A DNA stretch of 9,399 nt from Actinomycetota bacterium (GTDB lineage: Bacteria; Actinomycetota; Geothermincolia; Fen-727; Anoxymicrobiaceae), in assembly GCA_003154635.1 (NCBI GenBank), contig PMDX01000082.1, positions 409-9,807 of the forward strand. Reading direction: 5' to 3'. The position numbers and the translations under genes are program-made. The first letter of the stretch is position 1. The number at the start of each line of letters is the position of its first letter. Below the pieces are notes generated by a model. It ran no database searches and was not told where the DNA came from. It saw only the letters and a program-made list of their open reading frames with translations. This document shows positions 1-5,789 of this stretch, in pieces.

Positions 1-443
1 ACAAGCCCGATGTATATCGCTAGGACCAGAAGCATCACGATGTGAACCGGGATTATCCAGCGAAGCTTCGGGATTATCGCAAGTATGCCCGTTCCGAGGC
101 ATACCACCAGGAGAGAAGCTATTATCCTGTTGCGACGTGTCTCCATCTCGGCTTTGGCCCTGCTGCTCGGATATGGGACGAAATCCTGCTCTTGGTTGGT
201 TTCGTGCTCAGGGTAGTAGCTGTGTCTTATATAGGGTTCGGGGTCCGTATTCTGGTAACCGCTCAGGTAATACCCTCCCTTTGCGGGCTTATAGTTGTGC
301 GTGCTGATGGCCAAAGCGGTCATCCCACGTCTGAAATCGGAGATTGTAGTGACGGGTGAATCCAGTGTGCGCTCCCGGAGGATGTCTGGCAGAAGGATCA
401 CCCCCGCGCCGATCAGAAGCAGCAGAAGCAGTAAAATCTCCAA
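1..443 (-). CDS. GlpR-like membrane protein, partial (C-terminus beyond left edge)
   Basis: A minus-strand reading frame of 147 codons runs without a stop from a TTG at 443 off the left edge. An in-frame TAG lies two codons upstream (449-447) with GTT between, so TTG is the only usual start near there; a G-rich stretch (455-451) could be its ribosome binding site. The protein opens with a leucine-rich membrane segment (about residues 2-18), then a polar, presumably cytoplasmic linker (about 22-105) starting with a DSPVTTISDFRRG stretch, then RR-rich residues and two closely spaced membrane segments (about 106-123 and 129-147). From memory, this one-plus-two topology and the Asp-Ser...Phe-Arg-Arg stretch after the first helix match the actinobacterial family that includes GlpR, the membrane receptor of the gephyrin-like protein Glp in cell division. 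That assignment is inference by pattern; the gene itself is well supported. It is divergent from the LCP gene. Confidence 0.7.
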   Translation of the reverse strand, partial: MEILLLLLLLIGAGVILLPDILRERTLDSPVTTISDFRRGMTALAISTHNYKPAKGGYYLSGYQNTDPEPYIRHSYYPEHETNQEQDFVPYPSSRAKAEMETRRNRIIASLLVVCLGTGILAIIPKLRWIIPVHIVMLLVLAIYIGL

Positions 444-471
444 AACCTACCCCCACAATAACTTCTCGATG

Positions 472-491
472 TACTACTATATACTACTATA
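472..491. repeat. Tandem duplication of a 10-base AT-rich unit
   Basis: The unit TACTACTATA occurs twice without a gap (472-481 and 482-491) and is followed by further TA alternation. Read on the minus strand it gives TATAGT twice, which resembles a -10 box, about 30-50 bases upstream of the GlpR-like TTG start. It may be promoter DNA for that gene or simple slippage; no matching -35 box was found at normal spacing. Confidence 0.45.
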
Positions 492-730
492 TATTGTACT
501 TTTGGAATGGTAGCATACAACATACAGACAGACAAGGGTTATTTTTGATTTCAGAGCAGATAACCCACATTTACCCAACCAGAAACGCCAACAAATGCCT
601 TGTTAAAAGGATAAATTAGAGTTACATGTGTTAATTTTGACATCTAATTATTTTTTAAAAGACTTCTTTAGTTAACATTTAACGCTTGTTGGAACAGTAT
701 TCTTTTGTGGTTTCAGGTGGAAAAAGCGGT

Positions 731-809
731 CTTGAACCTTCCTCTCCTATCTGACGTCTTAGAAAGTGTCGTCGTGAAAGGTTCGAGTGGCGGCAACGGG
801 GGAAGGAAG
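731..809 (+). promoter_or_regulatory. Candidate structured leader RNA with two competing stems before the LCP gene
   Basis: Bases 731-740 can pair with 778-787 over 10 base pairs including one G-U pair. Bases 738-743 can pair with 804-809 (6 pairs), and the pairing can continue past one mismatch through 745-748 with 799-802. The two stems share 738-740, so they cannot both form fully. A weaker inner hairpin is possible around 753-770. Such alternative pairing is typical of attenuators and riboswitch-like leaders, but I recognise no known riboswitch core here. There is no U-rich terminator, so any control would act on translation or through a protein. The pairing is seen in the sequence; the function is inference. 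Confidence 0.35.
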
Positions 810-848
810 TTGTCTCAGCGAGGCTTAACGATTAGCATGTAGGGGCTT

Positions 849-863
849 TTGAGATCATCTCAA
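849..863. promoter_or_regulatory. Perfect 15-base palindrome next to the LCP ribosome binding site
   Basis: TTGAGAT and ATCTCAA form 7-base arms around a single central C at 856. The palindrome ends 13 bases before the ATG at 877, directly upstream of the AAGGA (870-874) ribosome binding site. The odd centre and short spacing suit a protein-binding operator better than an RNA hairpin. The regulator is unknown. Confidence 0.35.
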
Positions 864-876
864 CGTATTAAGGAAC

Positions 877-2358
877 ATGGGAAAGCATTCCGGCCAAAAT
901 ATTTCATACTGGGAGGCGCGAAGGCGCCGTAAAGACTTGCGCAACAGGGCCAGGGGCAGGCGGCCGCGAAGCGGTGGCTCCTCCAGGAAATGGGTATGGT
1001 ACGTATCATTTGTTATCGTGGGCCTGATGGCCGGCGGGGCGGTAGGGTATTACGCCAAGCCGATCGGCAAGCTGGGCGCCGAGGTATACCTCTCTTTCAA
1101 ACAGAAGCAGTGGCAGGCCAAAGGCAAAGAGAAGAAAAAGATCGACAACACTCTAGCCACGCTTTCCAGTGACCCCAATGCGAGCGTAAACACCCTGGTC
1201 ATCGGTTACGACAAGGGCAGCAACAAGGGCGAGGGCGGTTACTGCCGTAGCGACGTGATGATGCTCGTCTGCCTGATGGAAAAGCAGAAGAGGGCGGTCG
1301 TTTTATCGATTCCCAGGGACACTAAGGTCGAGATCCCGGGACACGGTACTCAAAAAATAAACGCCGCACACGCTTTCTCCGGTCCCGCTGGTGCCATCAC
1401 CGCCGTCAAGAGCCTGACCGGAATCGAGGTTCATCACTATGTCGAGATGGACTTCTCCGGCTTCGAAAAGATCGTGAACACGATCGGCGGTGTGCCCATC
1501 CACCTCAACACAGCGATCAACGACCCGCATGCCGGCTACCTGCCGGCGGGCGACCTCCTGCTCGACGGCTGGCAGGCGCTCGTCCTGGTCCGCAGCAGGA
1601 ACCTTCCTAACGGTGACGTCGACAGGATCAAGAGCCAGCAGGCGTTCATCAAGGCATTGCTGAACAAAGCCGAGTCGATGAAGAGCGTGTGGAAGGGCAA
1701 GCAACTTGTAGACATCGTGGCGTCGAACTGCCAGATGGATTACAACGCGGGCCAGTTGACCAACCTTGCCGAGGAGTTGAGAGGGTTCAAGGTCTCCGAC
1801 GTACAGTTCGTCACCGCCCCGGGGGACTCCAGGTACCTTGGAGGAATCAGCTATTTCATCGCTAACGACCCGCTTCTTGCGGAGGTGACAACGGAGATAA
1901 AGCAAAACACCCGGATTTCTGATGAGCTCAGGACGAAGCTCAATTCTCCGGACTCACGCCGGGTCGAGGAGCTGTACGGGCCCAATGCCGATGTTGTCAC
2001 CGTGCTCGCCGGGACCAGGGGCATATCGTATGCTGTGCCGACGGTGGCACAGGAGTTGCGTGTGCTGGGACACCAGAAGGTCTTCGAGGGCACCGCCAAA
2101 CAGGTGCATGAGCGCACCACGATCATCTACCGCAAAGAGGCAAAGGCCAACTGCACGGCCATAGTCAAATCGGTGCCCGAGTTTGCCAACGCCGACGTAG
2201 TTCTCGACGACCAGATCGCGGGCCAGTACAACTCGCCGGTCGTGGTGGTACTCGGGGGCAACTTCACGACACCAAGCCTCGTGTCTATCTACGGCAGGGT
2301 GATCCAACCCGCTGTCAACGTGCGGAACTTCGGTAAGAAGTTAAAGTCCTTCAGCTGA
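877..2358 (+). CDS. LytR-CpsA-Psr (LCP) family cell-wall polymer ligase with LytR_C domain
   Basis: LCP enzymes transfer lipid-linked wall polymers (teichoic acid, arabinogalactan or capsule type) onto peptidoglycan outside the membrane. This 493-residue protein has a basic cytoplasmic N-terminus (1-38), one membrane segment (about 39-59), an LCP domain (about 103-265) and a C-terminal LytR_C domain (about 372-425) with a further beta-rich tail. LCP hallmarks are visible: NTLVIGYD (D111), RSD with R124 and D126, the PRD motif with R147 and D148, the VRSR motif ending at R241, and D248, R250 and Q254 in the DVDRIKSQQ motif. These Asp/Arg residues normally bind metal and pyrophosphate. The start has AAGGA only two or three bases upstream of ATG. 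The gene stands alone on its strand, divergent from the GlpR-like gene and convergent with the SAF gene. The acceptor and polymer cannot be told. Confidence 0.93.
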   Translation: MGKHSGQNISYWEARRRRKDLRNRARGRRPRSGGSSRKWVWYVSFVIVGLMAGGAVGYYAKPIGKLGAEVYLSFKQKQWQAKGKEKKKIDNTLATLSSDPNASVNTLVIGYDKGSNKGEGGYCRSDVMMLVCLMEKQKRAVVLSIPRDTKVEIPGHGTQKINAAHAFSGPAGAITAVKSLTGIEVHHYVEMDFSGFEKIVNTIGGVPIHLNTAINDPHAGYLPAGDLLLDGWQALVLVRSRNLPNGDVDRIKSQQAFIKALLNKAESMKSVWKGKQLVDIVASNCQMDYNAGQLTNLAEELRGFKVSDVQFVTAPGDSRYLGGISYFIANDPLLAEVTTEIKQNTRISDELRTKLNSPDSRRVEELYGPNADVVTVLAGTRGISYAVPTVAQELRVLGHQKVFEGTAKQVHERTTIIYRKEAKANCTAIVKSVPEFANADVVLDDQIAGQYNSPVVVVLGGNFTTPSLVSIYGRVIQPAVNVRNFGKKLKSFS

Positions 2359-2365
2359 ATCCACC

Positions 2366-2390
2366 CGCGCCCGGCGCGCAAGCGACGCTT
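2366..2390. terminator. Two small palindromes between convergent genes, possible weak terminator
   Basis: The 37-base gap between the LCP stop and the SAF gene stop holds two adjacent dyads: CGCGCC/GGCGCG around C (2366-2378) and AAGCG/CGCTT around A (2380-2390). In RNA they would be short stems of 4-5 pairs with tiny loops. There is no T-tract on either strand, so intrinsic termination is doubtful; the location between convergent genes is the main support. Confidence 0.25.
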
Positions 2391-2395
2391 ACTGG

Positions 2396-3070
2396 TCAAT
2401 GGGAGCTGTCAACAGGTGCGACAGGGCAAAGAGAAAGCGATATCTCCGCCATGCACTCGGCCTGTGCGAGCAACTCGGCTTCGGGCGGTGAAACGAGCAG
2501 CGTTATAGAGACGTAGCCCGCGCCCGATGAATCACCATCGCTACTCGCGTCCGAACCCCCCGAGGCACGCAGAACGAACCTCTCGTGCAACAGGGTAGTC
2601 GTCTTGGGAGGGTCGGAGGTGGTCGATATCACATCGACCCGGTCCCCTGCCCTCATTTCGTCACCGGCCCCGGACGTGCGCACGCGTAGCGAGTATGCCC
2701 TCAGGTCCGCGGGGATGCGGGACGCCAGTGTCGATTTGCCCTTGCCCGAGAGCGAGGAGTCAGTGAAAGGCTCGCCCCTGCCGATGAAACGGAGTGCCCT
2801 CGAACCTCGGATCTCGGAGCGTTTTCTTATGGTGCCCGGTACCATATAGTCGCGAGCCGTCTTGCGGGTTGTAACCATGTCGTCGCTTATCGCGGCACCC
2901 ATGGCGATGTCTCTGGAAGCGACGGGGATCTCGAGGATGGGCCCACCATCACCCCCACGGGCCGCGCGTGAGAGATAACCGAGGAGCAGAAGACCGGCTA
3001 TTATGGCAAATACAACGCCGAAAGCGGTGTTGACCCCCGGATGCGATTTGACGAAATCGTTAAGCTTCAT
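2396..3070 (-). CDS. Membrane-anchored SAF/RcpC domain protein (CpaB-like)
   Basis: CpaB/RcpC proteins are periplasmic or outer-face parts of Flp/Tad pilus assembly; short lone homologues are common in actinobacteria with unknown roles. This 224-residue protein has a membrane segment (about 14-34), a SAF domain (about 45-107, starting ILEIPVASRDI and including the ARDYMVPGTI stretch), and an RcpC-like domain (about 125-216) with GDRVDVI at 142-148 and the closing pattern of SPPEAELLAQAE followed by EISLSL. A Ser/Gly/Asp-rich insert lies at about 170-184. I chose ATG at 3070 because an upstream TTG at 3115 has no ribosome binding site and would precede the likely promoter; the ATG itself has only a weak AAAG-type site. 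No other pilus gene is in the window, so a Tad role is uncertain. Confidence 0.8.
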   Translation of the reverse strand: MKLNDFVKSHPGVNTAFGVVFAIIAGLLLLGYLSRAARGGDGGPILEIPVASRDIAMGAAISDDMVTTRKTARDYMVPGTIRKRSEIRGSRALRFIGRGEPFTDSSLSGKGKSTLASRIPADLRAYSLRVRTSGAGDEMRAGDRVDVISTTSDPPKTTTLLHERFVLRASGGSDASSDGDSSGAGYVSITLLVSPPEAELLAQAECMAEISLSLCPVAPVDSSH

Positions 3071-3104
3071 ATTTCTTTGAGATTGCCAAGCGGAGAGGCT
3101 TAAC

Positions 3105-3132
3105 AGTACAAGCAAATAGTAAACCAGTTCAA
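3105..3132 (-). promoter_or_regulatory. Weak candidate promoter for the SAF gene
   Basis: On the minus strand TTGAAC (3132-3127) is followed after 16 bases by TGTACT (3110-3105), about 35 bases upstream of the ATG at 3070. Each box matches consensus at only four of six positions, so this is tentative. Confidence 0.25.
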
Positions 3133-3137
3133 GCTCG

Positions 3138-3524
3138 ATGTCAACCAGAGACGGCCCCGGTTGGGAACGGTCTGGCAGCTACGCGGATGATCGTATTTTG
3201 ATGTCACAGGCGCCTGTTAAGATCGGACTCATGAAGACAATGACAGGTATAAGCGCAATGACTTTGCTGCTCTCGGTGGGCGCACTTGATTCCAGCGGGG
3301 TCTGGTGGGTGGTCGCGCTGGTCGCCGCGCTGTGCTCGGTCCTGGCGCTCTTCTATATGTGCTCTCGCCAGGGTCTCTTCGTTCCGATCCGGCAGCGAAG
3401 GCAGGTTGCAAGCGTGTTCAGCCTCCAGGACGCCAGGGCCAACGCCCGCTCGACCGCCATGCACCGGGGCTTTGACGTCGCGGCGGCCCCTCGAGAATCG
3501 ATTACTGCTCGGCAAGGTCGATAA
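3138..3524 (+). CDS. Small hypothetical membrane protein
   Basis: I do not recognise this family. The 128-codon frame encodes two hydrophobic stretches (about residues 36-50 and 55-74) separated by a short polar turn containing DSSG, then a basic segment (about 77-90, with RQRRQ) and a polar tail. By the positive-inside rule both ends would lie in the cytoplasm. From about 3260 onward codon third positions are strongly G/C as in neighbouring genes, which supports a real gene. The start is unsure: ATG at 3138, 3201 and 3231 are all possible and none has a clear ribosome binding site; 3231 begins just before the first hydrophobic stretch. The last 23 bases overlap the end of the ThiF-like gene on the other strand. 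It is divergent from the SAF gene. Confidence 0.5.
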   Translation: MSTRDGPGWERSGSYADDRILMSQAPVKIGLMKTMTGISAMTLLLSVGALDSSGVWWVVALVAALCSVLALFYMCSRQGLFVPIRQRRQVASVFSLQDARANARSTAMHRGFDVAAAPRESITARQGR

Positions 3525-4368
3525 AGTCCAGGCTCCAATCGAGGGTATCCAGGTATAGCATCTTTCCGCGCAGGGTCGTGCCCTGACCGAGGATCACTTT
3601 CACGGTCTCTTCGACCTCGATTGCTGCTGATATCGCCGGGGTGGTCGGCGGGTTGCCGGTCTCCAGCTCGATGCCGTGCGCCTTGCCATCCTCACCTTCC
3701 AGGACAGGTGCGAATGTGGTGAGCCCCGGGTCCCCGGGGTGGATCGTCGTAACCTGCAGCGCGGTGCCGGCAATCGCACCATGCACCATTACGACTCCCA
3801 TCCTGGCGCACGCCTCCTGGAGGACAAAACGGTCCGTGAGGCTGTCAAGCGCGTCGATAGCCACGCTCGCGTCTTCGATGAGGTCCGGGAGGTTATCCCT
3901 GCCGGCCGCCGTCCTGTGCGTCTCTACTTCGACATCGGCATTGATCTCGAGGATGCGGTCGCGGACGACATCGACCTTGGCCATGCCCACGACGTCACAA
4001 CAGGAGAAGTTCTGGCGATTGAGGTTGGTCTCGTCGAACAAATCCGGATCGATCAGCTTGAGCCTGCCCACACCAAACCGCGCAAGCATCTCCGCCGCGA
4101 AGCCCCCTATGCCACCCGCGCCGACCACTACTACGACCGCTCTGAGGAGCCGGGCCTGACCGTCGAGTCCTATCGTCCCAATGTTCTTTACGTATCTAAG
4201 GGGCAGGAACCCATTGTCCAGCGCCACGGCCGAGAGTTCACCAGTGGACATTCCAAGCCTCGAGGCAAGCGATCTCATGGCATCGAGCGACACGCAGTCG
4301 TACGTACGTCCACCTTCAGAACGCCGTGAGGCGGCTTCGGCCAATGCTGCCAGGAGTCGTTCCTGCAC
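3502..4368 (-). CDS. HesA/MoeB/ThiF family E1-like adenylyltransferase
   Basis: This family adenylates the C-terminal glycine of a MoaD/ThiS-type carrier so it can receive sulfur. The 288-residue protein carries the ATP-binding loop GAGGIGG (83-89), LID ending at D107, NLNRQ (115-119, with R118), K131 and D172/D175 in AIDALDS. R58 in LRYVKN may be the arginine finger from the partner subunit. The first 57 residues form a helical extension that, from memory, resembles HesA-like proteins of tungsten aldehyde oxidoreductase clusters. The two CxxC pairs that bind zinc in MoeB/ThiF are absent: the expected second site reads GNPPTTPAISAA. The only cysteines are C25, C123, C124 and C187, and C187 lies in the common QEACARMG helix. 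It starts with GTG three bases after the carrier gene's stop, with a G-rich binding site inside the end of that gene. It is the last gene of the minus-strand operon. Confidence 0.87.
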   Translation of the reverse strand: MQERLLAALAEAASRRSEGGRTYDCVSLDAMRSLASRLGMSTGELSAVALDNGFLPLRYVKNIGTIGLDGQARLLRAVVVVVGAGGIGGFAAEMLARFGVGRLKLIDPDLFDETNLNRQNFSCCDVVGMAKVDVVRDRILEINADVEVETHRTAAGRDNLPDLIEDASVAIDALDSLTDRFVLQEACARMGVVMVHGAIAGTALQVTTIHPGDPGLTTFAPVLEGEDGKAHGIELETGNPPTTPAISAAIEVEETVKVILGQGTTLRGKMLYLDTLDWSLDFIDLAEQ

Positions 4369-4371
4369 CCG

Positions 4372-4611
4372 TCACCCCCCCGAGATCGCGGGGATCAGTA
4401 TCACGATATCGTCCGGCATGATCACGCGGTCGATCTTGCTCCGCTTGCTGTTCACTGTGATAGACCAGACCAGTTCGGCCGGGATGCCGAGCATGTCTAT
4501 CAGGGTCTTGACATCGGTGCCATCCGGGCAATCGTAGTCGAAGTAACTCTCGGTCAGTGGCGGATCCGCTCGCTTCAGCAGTATCGTCGCGACTTTGACG
4601 TGTATGTGCAC
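4372..4611 (-). CDS. MoaD/ThiS-like sulfur carrier protein
   Basis: Beta-grasp carriers of this type are adenylated at a C-terminal Gly-Gly by an E1-like enzyme and then hold sulfur as a thiocarboxylate. This 79-residue protein has the usual size, a first strand (HVKVATILL), a conserved-looking VNSKRSKIDRVIMPDDIVILIP stretch split over residues 53-74, and ends exactly in SGG with no tail to be trimmed. The start is GTG at 4611 with GGTGG and GGGAG just upstream. The gene begins 9 bases after the protease stop and ends three bases before its probable E1 partner, so the two are very likely translated together. MoaD and ThiS cannot be separated by sight; the HesA-like partner favours a molybdenum or tungsten cofactor role over thiamine. 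Confidence 0.87.
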   Translation of the reverse strand: MHIHVKVATILLKRADPPLTESYFDYDCPDGTDVKTLIDMLGIPAELVWSITVNSKRSKIDRVIMPDDIVILIPAISGG

Positions 4612-4620
4612 TCTCCCACC

Positions 4621-5775
4621 TTATCGCCCCTTGTGCGCCATTCGGGCATCGACGTAGCGCCTGAGTTCATCTCTCGTGAGCATGCCCTTCACCTGCTCGT
4701 CTTCCACTATCAACAGGAATTCCGGCCCGACCATCATCGTCCTTAGAATACGGTCCAGGTGCGTGTCCGGTGGAACCGCCTGCCCCTGCTCCAGGGGTCT
4801 CGCGATGCGGCCCGTGTTCAGCACGTCCCACTCGGCCTGCGCCACACCCATCAGGTCCTCGCGGCCCACCGTGCCTATCAACCGCCCGTTATCCGCAACC
4901 GGCAGAGCCGGCAGGTGGTACGCCGAGAAGTAATGGTTTCTCAGATCGGTGAGCGTGGTCCCGGCATCGACCACCGGTACATCAGTGTACATTAAGTCAC
5001 CTACGGTAGTGTCGGCGGCGGCAAGCCGCAGGAGCGTCTGCTGATAGCTCGCACGTGAAAGCTGGAACAGGAACACGGCTATCAGGATCATCCAGACGCC
5101 GCTGACGTACGCGCCCACATAGAAGAAGTACAGGCCGGCCAGCCCCAGGCCGGCGGCCACGACCTGGCCCGCGACACTCGCCACTCTTGTCGCCAGCTTG
5201 AGGTCGCCCGTCTTCTTCCAGATGATGGAGCGAAATACTCGTCCGCCGTCGAGCGGGAACCCCGGGAGAAGGTTGAAGACGCCCACGAACGCGTTGAAGC
5301 TGGTTATCAGCGCCAGCGGAGCGAACAGAACCGGGGATTTGAGCACGAGGTACGCTATGAGATATAAACCGCCGGAGACCGCGGCAAGGAAGAATGACAT
5401 CAGCGGCCCCGCGATGGCCATCTTGAACTCCACGGTCGCGTCGTTGACGTCTTCGCTCATCTCGGCGACACCGCCGAAGATGAAAAGTGTGATGCGCCGT
5501 ATCGCGATGCCGTTGCGCTTTGCCATGTAGCTGTGAGAAAGCTCGTGCGCGAGCAGGCACGCGAAGATGACGATGGCCGTGATGATTCCCACGAGCCACG
5601 GCCACGGCCCGCCCGGGAAGCTCTTGTTGTCGACAACCGTCATGTACTTCAGGGGAGTTCTGAGCGTGTCCCCGAGCATGAAAGCGACAAGGCCGAATAT
5701 CAGCAGCCAGGTCGGGTTGATAATTATGTCGATCCCCATAATTCGGGCGATCTTAATCCCTGTACGAGGGAGCAA
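4621..5775 (-). CDS. M50 site-2 protease with two CBS domains
   Basis: Site-2 proteases cut substrates inside the membrane, often anti-sigma factors or membrane regulators. This 384-residue protein has several membrane segments (about 19-35, 58-78, 118-145, 150-170, 198-220 and 222-238), the zinc motif HELSH (77-81) in the second, and the third ligand D176 in LLPGFPLDGGR (169-179). A pair of CBS domains follows (about 255-310 and 320-375), which usually sense adenine nucleotides. The frame stays open far upstream inside the kinase gene, but the true start is very likely TTG at 5775: it has GGAGG (5785-5781) five bases before it, lies just after the kinase stop, and gives the usual short N-terminus before GIxIIINPTW. 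It sits between the kinase and the carrier gene in one operon. The substrate is not evident. Confidence 0.9.
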   Translation of the reverse strand: MLPRTGIKIARIMGIDIIINPTWLLIFGLVAFMLGDTLRTPLKYMTVVDNKSFPGGPWPWLVGIITAIVIFACLLAHELSHSYMAKRNGIAIRRITLFIFGGVAEMSEDVNDATVEFKMAIAGPLMSFFLAAVSGGLYLIAYLVLKSPVLFAPLALITSFNAFVGVFNLLPGFPLDGGRVFRSIIWKKTGDLKLATRVASVAGQVVAAGLGLAGLYFFYVGAYVSGVWMILIAVFLFQLSRASYQQTLLRLAAADTTVGDLMYTDVPVVDAGTTLTDLRNHYFSAYHLPALPVADNGRLIGTVGREDLMGVAQAEWDVLNTGRIARPLEQGQAVPPDTHLDRILRTMMVGPEFLLIVEDEQVKGMLTRDELRRYVDARMAHKGR

Positions 5776-5789
5776 GTGACCCTCCGTTC

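Larger units (their letters stand above)
444..876. other. AT-rich divergent intergenic region, about 430 bases
   Basis: No convincing gene was found on either strand here; the short open frames are uninterrupted by chance and lack ribosome binding sites. From about 460 to 720 the sequence is clearly AT-rich, unlike the GC-rich genes on both sides; from about 720 to the ATG at 877 it returns to mixed composition and holds inverted repeats. It should contain promoters for the minus-strand GlpR-like gene and the plus-strand LCP gene. A perfect TTGACA occurs at 637-642 on the plus strand, but no good -10 box sits 16-18 bases downstream. Confidence 0.6.

Noticed and set aside
42..359. A 105-codon plus-strand frame at the left edge
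   Set aside because: It is antisense to the much more protein-like membrane gene on the minus strand and has no ribosome binding site or recognisable domain.
637..665. TTGACA as the -35 box of a promoter for the LCP gene
   Set aside because: The hexamer is perfect but the bases 16-18 further on (around 659-666) do not resemble TATAAT, so I did not list it as a promoter.
778..810. A tRNA-like T-arm (GGTTCGAGT)
   Set aside because: No acceptor stem, anticodon arm or matching T-stem surrounds it.
1303..1905. A 200-codon minus-strand frame inside the LCP gene
   Set aside because: It lies wholly opposite conserved LCP motifs; such long antisense frames are common in GC-rich genes.
3071..3115. 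An N-terminal extension of the SAF protein from TTG at 3115
   Set aside because: There is no ribosome binding site before it, and it lies at the likely promoter; ATG at 3070 gives a normal short cytoplasmic end before the membrane segment.
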